A model generated the notes under the pieces. That model was not told where the DNA came from. It made no database searches and was given only the letters and a program-made list of their open reading frames with translations. A stretch of DNA of 64,000 nt, from positions 186,001-250,000 of the forward strand of contig WOFQ01000043.1 of assembly GCA_012184525.1 (NCBI GenBank), given 5' to 3'. Positions 21,824 to 32,054 of the stretch are shown here, piece after piece. The stretch comes from Xenoacremonium recifei (Eukaryota > Ascomycota > Sordariomycetes > Hypocreales > Nectriaceae). A program made the position numbers and the translations under genes. The number at the start of each line of letters is the position of its first letter. Positions within the stretch are counted from its first letter, which is position 1.

Positions 21824-22362
21824 GGTGAGAAATTGGTAACGCAGGTTGAGCTCGGTAGTTGAGGGGTCCTGCTAGATCGGCACGTTGGAGTAGTTTATAA
21901 AGCATATGGCAGGGCGCGATGCGCAATATTTGAATAACATCTAATCTTTATCGGCAAATCAATTGCTGATTTCGATCATCGTAAACTGTCAAGTTGGTTA
22001 CCGGAGGTGGTCCGGCGAGTGGGTGCTGTCGGACGGCAGCCGGGGTCCATGGGCTTCTTCCGCCTGACTGACGTTTGCATTTCTCAGGAACAATTGTGAG
22101 CAGTATCTGATGCATTCAGGATCTTGAGTCTTTATTTTGCAAGTTGAAATATATTGAATCCTACCCTTTAATGGGCATACCGTGAAATGATTCTCATGCT
22201 TAGGTACTTTAAGTGAGCTGATGTTTCTTGTACAAAAGTAAGGTAGAAAGATGAAGGAAGAAAGGAAGGAAGCTTAGGTTTCCGTGGAATTTAGTACACT
22301 GCATTCTATATCTAATGCCGAGAATCATTCATGCCTCATATATCCTAACAAAAATAACCCTA
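21824..22362. other. Intergenic region
   Basis: About 540 nt between the dehydrogenase start and the aldolase 3' end. Apart from the paired CGG sites it holds a purine-rich run around 22243-22272 and no gene. Confidence 0.5.
22002..22042. promoter_or_regulatory. Paired CGG-N7-CCG sites before the hydroxyacid dehydrogenase gene
   Basis: CGGAGGTGGTCCG at 22002-22014 and CGGACGGCAGCCG at 22030-22042, starts 28 bp apart, about 180-220 bp upstream of the dehydrogenase start (which reads leftward). The first fits CGGA-N5-TCCG exactly. Confidence 0.6.
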
Positions 22363-23268
22363 TTATGCCTTCACACCCTCGGCGTTCGTAGAAACACCGT
22401 TGGACGACCCATTGGAAACACCATTGCTGGCCCCATTCGATGCTCCGTTCGACTTCCCCTTGCTTTGTGCCAAGACCCTTGAGTTCAACTCAGCCATCTC
22501 ACCTCCTCGCTTGCTAGCTCCAGACATCAGCAGAGGTCCGTCTGTAGCTGCCATAACCCAACGAGCGCCCATGGAGCAGAACTTCTCGACAAGGTCCAAA
22601 CGAGCATGGAGTCCTCCGACTCCTACCCACTTTCCGACCTTGTTGCAAGCAGCGATGGTTCTCTCGTAGGCTTCGGTGACCTGAGGGTTCTCGTAGTCGC
22701 CAGGGATACCCATCTCGGCAGTTAGGTCGTTTGTGCCAATGAGAAGGGAGTCCACGCCCTCCACAGCAGCAATCTCGTCCACCAGCTCCAGAGCCTCGAG
22801 AGTCTCAATCATAGGAATGACGAGAGTACCCGCGTTAGTCACGGGGTTGGAGATCTTGGCTGGGATAGTGCGGAACTGGAAGTGAGGGAGACCGTTCGTT
22901 GAGGATCGCGTTCCGACTGGCTGGAACTTGGCGGCCTGAACGACATCCTTGGCGTCTTGGACGCTGCGAATATGAGGGACAATGACACCCATAGCACCGC
23001 CGTCAAGGATCCTAGAGACAAAGAAAGGATCCTTGCTGGGTGCTCGGACAATAGGGGAAATGCCAGCGTAAAGAGCAGCCATGCATATTTGGCCCGTGGT
23101 GTCGAGGTCGAAGGAGGAATGCTCCATATCAATTAGGAGGCCGTCAAAGCCTGCGGTCTTGGCCATCATGGCGATCTCTACAGAGCGGACTAATTTGACG
23201 CTCAAGGTGTAGGCGACCTGGCCACTGGCCATCTTGTCCTTGATGGTATTGGTGAGTGTGACTGACAT
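22363..23268 (-). CDS. HpcH/HpaI-family aldolase
   Basis: Single-exon 301-residue protein. Family marks in order: GFDGLLIDMEHSSFD, PIVRAP, GGAMGVIVPHI, PMIETLEALE (metal-binding glutamate) and LLIGTNDLTAEMG (metal-binding aspartate region). These class II aldolases cleave 2-keto-3-deoxy or 4-hydroxy-2-keto acids to pyruvate plus an aldehyde; the L-rhamnose pathway aldolase of fungi is in this family. The last 30 or so residues are an odd run of S-N-G-x repeats not expected in the fold, probably a disordered tail. It shares a 451-bp divergent promoter with a Zn2Cys6 regulator. Exact substrate unknown. Confidence 0.92.
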   Translation of the reverse strand: MSVTLTNTIKDKMASGQVAYTLSVKLVRSVEIAMMAKTAGFDGLLIDMEHSSFDLDTTGQICMAALYAGISPIVRAPSKDPFFVSRILDGGAMGVIVPHIRSVQDAKDVVQAAKFQPVGTRSSTNGLPHFQFRTIPAKISNPVTNAGTLVIPMIETLEALELVDEIAAVEGVDSLLIGTNDLTAEMGIPGDYENPQVTEAYERTIAACNKVGKWVGVGGLHARLDLVEKFCSMGARWVMAATDGPLLMSGASKRGGEMAELNSRVLAQSKGKSNGASNGASNGVSNGSSNGVSTNAEGVKA

Positions 23269-23467
23269 GGTTGCGGAAAGCTATAGGAGCTTGCGTTGAT
23301 TTGAATGGACACTGAGATCTGAAGCTGGAAGTTTCTCACAGATTTTCTAAGTATTTCACTGGTATGAGTACTGTGCCTTGGTTAAATGCTTTTACTTGAA
23401 CGATTAATGCCTCGATCGATCTACGTTGAGTGCAAACCCACTGCACGATTACTCTCCGCTCTAATCT

Positions 23468-23596
23468 CGGACACCCTGTCCGAGAAAACCAGATTGGAAA
23501 CATCTCTCAGAATATGCTGTATTTCGTGCTCCGTAAGGTACCCTCATTACAAGATCCCACTGGGTGAACTAGTTGATCCTCGTCGGAACAAGTCCG
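23468..23596. promoter_or_regulatory. CGG inverted repeats in the aldolase/regulator divergent promoter
   Basis: CGGAACAAGTCCG at 23584-23596 (CGGA-N5-TCCG) lies 124 bp before the regulator ATG. CGGACACCCTGTCCG at 23468-23482 is a perfect 6-bp-arm palindrome with N9 between CGG and CCG, 200 bp before the aldolase start. Either may serve both genes. Confidence 0.6.
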
Positions 23597-23719
23597 ACGA
23601 AGGCGGCCCTTGTTAGGCGGAGTCATGTTCCCGAGCTCGGCACTACCCCGCCTGGAACAGAATGCCCTTCAACATCTGCTGGGCGAATCTGAAGGAGAGC
23701 TGCACTGCGCGCCATCAAC

Positions 23720-25809
23720 ATGGCGACTCTGATGCCCCAAGCCTGTGAAAGGTGCTGGAAGCGGAAACAGAAGGTAAATCGCCCCTAAGCCGCTGTGACT
23801 AGCCACTGTAATTTGTCTCAGAGCTGACCCAGGCGCTAGTGCGACAGGAAAAAGCCATGTCTGCATTGCAAGAACACAGGCTCTCTATGTGTCGAGCGCC
23901 GGCTTGGGGCTACGCTGGACCCGACAGATCCCCATGCCAGTCATAGGTGAGTGTTGTTGCTCTTATAAGAATTCTGAGTTCTCATTGTTCCCAGCTACAT
24001 TGAGTCCTTAAAGCGGAAGATACAACTCCTTGAAGAGAAACTCGAATCATCTCAGCCAACGCCTGGAGTTGCTTTGGCATCGCCGTCGTCTCATCATGGC
24101 AGTCAGCCACCAGACAATGGAGACGTCCGTCAACCCATTGAGCGACGAGGAAGCAGCAATACCCGAGCCAGAAAATCGTCTTTACTACCATATAGCGATA
24201 GCTTGCAAACCGAAATTGGGTACCTCTCGCTTAGCTCTATGGCAGAGTTCACCGGAGGTCAGCCGTTATCAACACCTACAGTCGCATTTCAGACCCTTGT
24301 TCAGGCTGCCATAGGCGTTTCTGGCAACAATCCGTCCACCTCAGACAGCCCCAATGCCGCCATTTTTGGACCGCTTGGTGACTTCCACCGGGGTCTTTTG
24401 CGACAAGGGCTGACGTTGACCACCGTGGAGACCGAGGCGCCTTTTCGGCAGTTTGTTGACATGTCGAAATTCTTGCTTTCCTTCGTTGGTGTTGAGGGTC
24501 TTGCCCAGGATTACCAGCTTGTAATTCAGGCCCACGAAAGCGGGCTTATCACAACAATGATCACGGATAGCCCCAGCAAAGTGATTAGCGTATATCTCGC
24601 TGTTGCGATTGGTGTTCTTTTGGGTAAAGACTTCCGATACACCGAGAGCTATGCTACAGCCCTTGCATTGCTGGCATACCAAATTTTACCCCGAGCAATA
24701 TCTGAAGATGCCGACCTAGATGTTGTGCAATGCCTACTCATGTTGACTGTGTATGCCATGCTTAGCCCATTTGGAGGCTCGGCATGGCATCTCCTTGGCT
24801 TGGCCATAACTCGATGCATTTCGGCGGGGATGCATAATGCTCGGGTCTCTCAGTCTATTCTTCAGGGCGGCGAAGAAACAGAGCAGTCCAAGATTTTCTG
24901 GTCCGCGTATGTGCTAGATGCGTAAGTTGACTGACATTCTGTTTCCTCTTTAATAATGGGTTTAGGCTGATAATCGGTAGCCTTATGAGTACCTCGCTTG
25001 GGCGCCCCTTTCATCTCCAAGATGAGGACATCACAACACCTGTAAGTCACCTCTTCTTGCTGGCTATCATGGCTTATCAACTAATTGAAAAGGCTCCTTC
25101 TATCCAGGACTGTCAAGATCCTGCTGAAGAGATTCAATGCTGGAATCTGAGTCACGCCAAGCTGCTTCACGAGGTGCACAGGAACTCACCCAAGGGATCT
25201 CTCTTCCACTTCTTCAACTATCGCCACTGGAGAGACACCTCACCCTCGGTCTCTTCTGAGAGTGGAATCATGAACTTGCATTATTACCGCCTTTGTTGCA
25301 AATGTCTTGTTCTAATGCTGCAAAGCCCAGATCTCTCGCCTCTGTTCCTCAAAGAGGCAAAACAGGATCTTTCAGCATATCTCGCCGCAATCGAAGAATA
25401 CAGCACCAGGCAGGGAGGTATCTTGACAGTATTCGATGCGCTAGACATCCTCGGTGCTGGGGCTTGTCTAGTTTACGTATCTTACCTCCAAGACCACGAG
25501 TCAAATTTACTACTGGAGAGATCGGGTGTCACATCGAGAGTCTCTCGGCTCCTATCTATCGCCTCTGAGCGATGGCCATCTACACGCCATCTTTACAATA
25601 TTCATGCCAAATTCAGTAGCGCGATCACAGTCACTGTACCAGGGAGCAACCTGCGGGCCGACTTAGAAGCGGATATCCTGGTCTCCGAGATTCCCGTTCC
25701 GCGGACGATCGAGTGGTTACTGCAGACTTCCATTTCGAAAGCCGAGGCCATTTCGGCAGTTGTTCCCAACCACCTGACCGACATTACTGCTTTAGATCCA
25801 ATTTGCTGA
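23720..25809 (+). CDS. Zn2Cys6 transcription factor, candidate island regulator
   Basis: Predicted 621-residue regulator from exons 23720-23773, 23840-23946, 23995-24921, 24981-25041 and 25093-25809. The zinc cluster starts ACERCWKRKQK, is cut by an intron exactly before its third cysteine, and resumes CDRKKPCLHC. A short coiled coil follows (ESLKRKIQLLEEKLES). The fungal regulator domain lies in the middle (LGLAITRCISAGMHNAR, FWSAYVLDALMSTSLGRPF). The last intron (51 nt) is a multiple of three with no stop, so it could be retained. It diverges from the aldolase gene over a promoter holding the shared operator, which makes it the best candidate for the cluster-specific regulator (inference). 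Confidence 0.9.
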
Positions 25810-25841
25810 GCATGGCTCATCAGGGTTTTGGCCCCTTCGTT

Positions 25842-25877
25842 CGGCGCACCACCGAAGGACGCATCGGACCTTGTCCG
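25842..25877. promoter_or_regulatory. Paired CGG-N7-CCG sites before the permease gene
   Basis: CGGCGCACCACCG at 25842-25854 and CGGACCTTGTCCG at 25865-25877, starts 23 bp apart, 218-253 bp before the permease ATG. The second differs by one base from the site at 16985 (T for C in the spacer) and fits CGGA-N5-TCCG. Confidence 0.65.
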
Positions 25878-26094
25878 AAACCGGGATCACGCATCCTAAC
25901 ATTCGATTGACCCAGAACGACCCCGCATAGGCTCCTGAGGACGACCCAAGACCCCACGGGGAAAGATTCTGTGGTGCGAGTAAAAGCATTCCGAATTCTC
26001 ATATATGATGAGCTCTGCATGATCGAGCTGCGTGTTCGCCGATTTTTGGCGAGAGTTATGGAAAGTAGTCAAGAAACTCCCGACACCATTCACC

Positions 26095-27853
26095 ATGACG
26101 AAACCGAGCATCTTTCGCTCCATTGTGGAGGCTATGAGGCAAAGCCCTCGCGAAATCTTCAATTTTGAACTCATTGTGTGCGTGTGTATATGGAGTTTCT
26201 CAGGTGTGTCGAAGGGATTTGATGAAGGTTAGATAACAAACTCCCGAAAATATTCATCTTGATTGGAGAAGGCTCACATGCTTGGTAGGCAACATTGCGT
26301 CAGTCGTTGTTATGGATGTGTTCAAGGAGCGCTTCCGCCTTGATACACTGTCCGACACAGAATACGCAAACACCAAGGGCTGGATTGTCTCTATCGCAAC
26401 TGCTGGAGCCGTCTTCGGCTGCCTGAGCTGCGTCTGGATCACGCAGCGGCTCGGGAGGAGATGGACTTTTCAGCTCATCACGCTTATTTACATTGCGGGC
26501 ATTCTTGGCCAGACTTTCAGCAACGGTAATCTCTCTGGGTTGTACGCATCCCGTTTCATCGCTGGCATTGGGATTGGAGCGACGACTGTGTTGCCACCAA
26601 TCTACATCGCTGAGGTAAGATATGGGCCATCCCTTCATCAACATCAAGAGTGTCACTAAACTCACCTTGCACAGATATCTCCACAGCCTATCCGTGGTTT
26701 ACTCACGCTCCAATATACGTGCTGCCAACAACTTGGAGTTGTATTCGGCTTCTTTATCAACTATGGAGTAACCAAGTCCCATGCTGGAACCCAACTCCAG
26801 TGGAAGCTACCCACGATACTGCAGCTCATTCCAGCTGTCATCTGGGGTGTCGGAGCCTTCTTCACTCCTGAGACGCCCAGATTCCTGCTTATGCAGAATA
26901 AACGAACCAAAGCAATGAATACACTGTTACGATTCCGGAAGCTTCCCGAGGATCATCCATACATACAGGCAGAATTCAAGGGAATTGAAGCCCAACTGAA
27001 CCACGAGATCGAGGCTGTGGCAGGAGCCAGTGTTCTTGACCTCCTGAAAGAGACATTTACGGAAGTCACCAATCGACGGCGCTTCATGCTGCTACTAGCT
27101 TGCCACGTCTTTGCTCAATGGTCTGGTGCCAACGCAATCACCCAATATTCGCCGACTATCTTTGGCTATTTGGGTGTTGAGGGAACCGAGCAAGCTTTCC
27201 TTGCTACAGGCTGCTACGCCATTGTCAAATTTGTCTCGACATTAATATTCTCAATTTTTGTCATCGATTTCATCGGACGCCGCCGGTCTCTGATGACTGG
27301 GATTACGATGCAAATTATTACTTTGGCTATTGTCGGGGCATACCTTGGCATAACGAATGGCTGGTCCGTCGACAAAGTCACAGGCAGCTCCTCCGCCTTG
27401 GCCGCAAGTCGCACGGCTATTGTCGCTATATACTTCCACGCAGTAGCATGGTCTATTGGCTGGTTCTCTATTCCGTATCTGGTTTCCGCCGAGATCTTCC
27501 CGCTCCGTATCCGTTCGGTCAACGTGTCCATCCTCATGGCGGTGCACTGGGCAAACTATTTCGGCTGCTCTCGAGCTATGCCGTCGCTCCTCGCAGCCAC
27601 GCATCGATATGGAGCCTTCATATTCTTCTTGAGCATCTGCTGTGTCTCGTTGGTTTACGTATATTTCTCCATGCCGGACACTACAGGTCGCTCTTTAGAA
27701 AGCATGGACCAGCTGTTTGAGCGACCATGGTACACTGTGCACAAGGTTGCCTATGCGAAGCCGGAAGACATGCTCGTCGTGAGACATGCAGATGATGACG
27801 AGGATTTGAAAGGCACTGTCTCAGTAAATTCGTCACATGTTGAGCGGGCTTAA
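26095..27853 (+). CDS. MFS permease of the sugar/quinate type
   Basis: Predicted 545-residue transporter from exons 26095-26227, 26289-26614 and 26675-27853. Motifs in order: FSGVSKGFDEGNIAS in the first segment, QRLGRRWTFQL, ASRFIAGIGIGATTVLPPIYIAEISP, PETPRFL, DFIGRRRSL in the middle, YLVSAEIFPLRIRS and PDTTGRSLESMDQLFERPW at the end. The pattern is nearer to fungal quinate/sugar-acid permeases than to glucose transporters. It probably brings the island's substrate into the cell. Two CGG-N7-CCG sites upstream tie it to the lactonase, dehydrogenase and aldolase genes. Confidence 0.9.
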
Positions 27854-28278
27854 GAGCCTGGCTAGAAGGAAAACAATTTGAATCGTGCTCTAGTATGTAG
27901 AGGATTAGCAGACTATAACTTAGACAATCCCTTGAACTTATGGTAGAATAAATAACCATTATGGATTAATAGAATTATGCAACCATCGCAAGTTCAGCAC
28001 TTTAGTTCTCGATGAGACGGACTTATTCCATCGCCAGTAAAAGTTATCCGTAGCGCCCCAAAAATTAGCGGCCTGCCCTTCTGTCGGTTAGCCTCCGATG
28101 ATTCACTAGACGGTGGGATGGGGCAGCCAGTCAGAAGATCATTTAGTGCACCACAACTTTCGCGCTCTTTTTTGACGCTGGGGTTCTCAACTATTCTGAC
28201 AAGGATAGAAAAGCAGTCACTCGTCATTGATCAAAGCGAGACCTTCTCTTCTGTAGCCTTATTAAGGTGCATGCCAAC
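27854..28278. promoter_or_regulatory. Promoter region of cyclase-family gene, with CGG-N7-CCG
   Basis: Gene-free 425 nt. CGGTTAGCCTCCG at 28085-28097 lies 182-194 bp before the cyclase-family start. It fits CGG-N7-CCG but only partly the tighter CGGA-N5-TCCG form. Confidence 0.4.
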
Positions 28279-29522
28279 ATGTCACCACAAGACTTTCCAG
28301 ATTTCGACAACCTCCCCGTGGACAAAGATGGCCCCCATGGGAATGCTTGGGGCCTCTATGGCCCAGATGATCAATTAGGCACGCTCAACCACATCACGGA
28401 TGAGATTGTCGCCCGAGCTGCACAAGAGAACATAAGAACTGGGCAAAGAATATCCTTGAAGTACGTTAGAAATCGTCCTCCCCTTGTTGGCAAAGACCTC
28501 ACATGTCTAGTTGGTCGATGATGGGCGCCGAGAACCCGAAGTTCCCACGGAAGAATCTAGAACAACGCATGATGAACAAGGCGCCACTCAAGCACGCCCA
28601 TGATGAAGAGGTACATCCCAACCGCTTAGTTTTCCAGGCCGAGGTCTAACTCCCCTCAGTGGACTTTTAATTCCCAATGTAGTTCTCAGTGGGATGGCTT
28701 CCGGCATTATGCTTACCAAAAAGAGGCTGTGAGTTCGCCAGCTTCTTATTTTAAAGATTCGCCAGACTGAAGTTTGTTCTAAGCTCTATTTCATGGGCCG
28801 TACTGCGGAGGACTTCGCTAAATCACCTATACCAAACGGCATTCAGCGTAAGGTCTCATCATTGAAGTCATTTCACAAAGCCATGCTTAACTTCATCTAG
28901 ATGTCTCGAAGATAGGTATCTCTGGTAGAGCTATTCTCATTGACTGGTACGCTTGGGCACAACATCGCGGTATCGCTGTTGATGGCATGTCGGCTCAGGC
29001 AATTCCGTTCAGCGAATTGGTCGAAACTCTTAAATACCAAGGGCTTGATCCTGATGTTTTCCGCCAAGGAGACATCATCCTAGTTCGCTCTGGATATCTT
29101 GCACAATACGAGTCAATGGATGAGAAGAGACGGGCGGAGCTCAACGAAAGATACAAAACTCACAAGCCAGACAACAATGGTCTGGAGCCATCAAAACCAC
29201 TTCTTGAGTTCTTATGGAACAACAAGATTGCCGCTATAGGAGGGGACTCCCGATCGCTCGAAGTATGGCCTTGCAAAGAGCTTGAATGGCACATGCATGA
29301 GTGGCTATTGGCGGGTTGGGGCATGCCCATCGGCGAGCTTTTCTATCTTGAGGACCTGTCTAAGCTCTGTGCTTCGACCAAGCGCTACGTTTTCTTCCTC
29401 GCTAGCTCTCCGATGAATGTATGTATCTATCAATCCCCCATGTCAATGTTGATCTGCTTGGCTAACATGGCTAGGTTCCGGGTGGCGTCGCCAGTCCTCC
29501 TAATGCCCTGGCGTTTTTCTAA
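28279..29522 (+). CDS. Cyclase-family metal-dependent hydrolase
   Basis: Predicted 326-residue protein from exons 28279-28460, 28511-28610, 28660-28728, 28784-28847, 28901-29418 and 29475-29522. Recognisable stretches are WGLYGPDDQLGTLNHIT near the N-terminus, SQWDGFRHYAYQ (equivalent of the metal-site region of the family), RAILIDWYAWAQ, GDIILVRSGYL, GGDSRSLEVWP and a C-terminal SPPNALAFF. This is the fungal branch of the putative cyclase family, related to kynurenine formamidase, whose members hydrolyse amide, ester or lactone-like bonds. Fungal members are mostly uncharacterised. A CGG-N7-CCG site 182 bp upstream hints that it belongs to the same regulon. Confidence 0.88.
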
Positions 29523-30194
29523 GCCGTGGTAATCGCTGTTTCAAATATCTCAATTAAGAAATAAATCTACTTCAACCGAAATCAATGCCGCCATGCTGCA
29601 TGTTGAGAGGATCTTTACTCCTACTCTGGAAGTAGGGATATCGCTCGAACTTCTACGGACGGGTCTCAATTTAGGTTGCAGTTGAATCACATAGACAATG
29701 CAGAGCAAGGAGTTGATAATTTTGTTAGCTTAGGCTGGATTCAATAGAAGGCCGTTGTTACAGTAGCCTCAACTATCGTAGTTCTGAATAGTTCTGGCTT
29801 CGGACAGACCGCTGCTAAGGATCGAGCAGAATGACTCGTGACCAGTACATAGGCAAGCGGTGAGTGTAGCGCCGCCCGTCTTGGCTCTGCTGGAATCTCT
29901 AAGCTCATCGGACCTGCACCGAAGGGTCCGAAAACGGAACAAAACATTCGATAATACACGCGAAGGATCCAAGGAAACCGCCTGCGGGGTTGCAAACGCG
30001 GGGTCCCCACGTCGGAGCAGGACCGACAAGCAAATTTGCTGGCAACGCTCTTCTCCGTAATATCCCTTGTCCAGGGGTCAGCCCTGGAATGTAAATGTAC
30101 CATACTTCACCTTTTATATCTGTCAATCTTTCTGGAAACCGTGGTTCACCTTTGTGTCTTCAGTTGGGACAAAGGTAGAGGGACAACCTACAAG
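29523..30194. promoter_or_regulatory. Intergenic region with CGG-N7-CCG before the anion permease gene
   Basis: Gene-free 670 nt. CGGACCTGCACCG at 29909-29921 shares its first nine bases with the site at 25865 except for G in place of T at the ninth, and lies 274-286 bp before the permease ATG. No RNA gene or repeat was recognised. Confidence 0.45.
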
Positions 30195-31925
30195 ATGGCC
30201 GACTTCGACAACGAAAAGGCCGAGGCCAAATACCTTGAGCAGACAATCGCCCAGGATCCTTATTCCAGTCTATCTACAGAAGATGCAGACTTCATGCGAT
30301 CCTTTGAAGGCGAGAAGGCAAAGAAGGCTATCAAAAAGGTACAGTCTCTCACCCAGTGCGAAGTTCCTCGCTAACTGGTGGCAGGTGGACAGGAAACTCA
30401 TTCCAATCATGGCCATTCTCTACTTATTGTCGCACGTAGACAGAGGTAACTTGGGGAACGCCAAAATCGAAGGAATGGCAACGGACCTTGGTCTTGTCCG
30501 CAACCAGTACAACATCGCTAGCACCATCTTCTTTGTCCCCTACATCATCTTCGGTGAGTGAATCGGAGGCTTCTTTTGACATGCGCGAAGAGTTAACAAC
30601 TTGCAGAGATTCCATCAAACATTGTCTTGAAGAAAGTGCTCCCGAGCACTTGGCTCACGATCCTGATTTTGTCTTGGGGAATAGTGATGACTTTGATGGG
30701 TGTTGTTCAGAACTTCGCTGGGATAGCTGTTTGCAGAGTCTTTCTTGGCCTTTGCGAGGTAAGTGAAAGATGAAACGCGTCTTTTTATCTCGAATACGAG
30801 CTGACCTATGCAGGCGGGCTTCTTCCCGGGTGCTGTCTACCTCACCAGCACTTGGTATCCTCGACACGAGCTTCAACAACGACTCGCAATCTTCTATACC
30901 GCATCCGCTTTCTCTGGCGCTTTGGGTGGGCTTCTTGCTTTCGGCATCGCTCAGATGGATGGCCTGCGAGGAGTTGAGGGCTGGCGATGGATCTTCTTCC
31001 TCGAGGGGGCTGTGACGATTCTCGCCGGTCTTTTCATGCCATTCCTTATTGTGAACAGTCCCGAACAGGCGAAATGGCTGACTGAGGATGAGAAGCGATT
31101 CATCGATCTTCGTCTACGCCTTTCTGGCGTTCGATCAGAAACTGGCGAAGGCGACAAGTTCTCCTGGGGACTCCTCCTTCGAACTATGTTGGATTGGAAG
31201 ATCTGGCTGGGTATTGTCATGGCTTGGGTAAATTCGGTGCCTAATGCGGCATTCAGTCTCACTATGCCCCAAATCATCAAACAGATGGGATTTTCAACTG
31301 CCAAGGCACAACTTCTCACAATCCCGCCATACTTCTGTGGTGGAATGTCTGCTTGGATAAGTGGTCGCTTTGCAGACAGGTTCACTTGGCGAATGCCGTT
31401 CATCATTGGCCCGATGACACTTCTCGCCGTTTCCTTAGGCGTGCTTTTCAATCAGGCTTCAGATGTTGCGCACCACGTACCAGCCATGTATTTTGCCGTC
31501 ATCTTGGCCCAGATTAGTATCTATCCTCTGCTTCCGGGCATCTCGGCTTGGGTAGGCAACAATCTACCTCAGTCCTGGAAACGATCCATTGGTATTGCAT
31601 GGCTCCTTGCCGCTGGCAACATCGGAAGTAAGTATCTCCCCAACAATTCCGTACACTAGAAACACGTTGAACTAATATTTTCTCTGGCTTTATTGGCACA
31701 AACATCTTCTTGGACAGCCAGGCTCCGGAATACCCGCTTGGCTACGGCGTATCACTTGGAGTTGTCTGTTTGGGTCTTTTCATGGCTCTTACCTTCGAAT
31801 TCTTCCTCTGGCGTCTAAACAAAGCCAAAGACCAAGTCTCTGAGAGCGACATCCGACAGAGATATACTCAGGCGGAACTAGATGGCATGGGAGAGAAGAG
31901 TCCTCTCTATCGTTATACGTTGTGA
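30195..31925 (+). CDS. Dal5-like MFS anion permease, with abnormal last intron
   Basis: Predicted 505-residue member of the anion:cation symporter group (allantoate, vitamin and organic acid permeases). Exons: 30195-30338, 30385-30553, 30607-30758, 30814-31627 and 31687-31925. Motifs: VDRKLIPIMAILYLLSHVDRGNLGNAK in the first segment, CRVFLGLCEAGFFPG, GWRWIFFLEG and DKFSWG after it. The last intron starts with GTAAGT (31628) and has a good branch site (actaat), but the only frame-keeping, homology-keeping join uses TG instead of AG at 31685-31686. The next true AGs shift the frame. Either a rare GT-TG intron or an acceptor mutation that harms the gene. Organic acid or amide uptake is likely. 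Confidence 0.82.
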
Positions 31926-32054
31926 TCCGAACCGTCAGGCTCCCGATAACGTCTCAGGCACAAAATATTCATTATAATAGTTAGGAATGCGCCTATGATA
32001 AGTTGCGCGTGCAGTTCAAGACACTAGATGAATAACTACTTGAGAGGTGAATCT

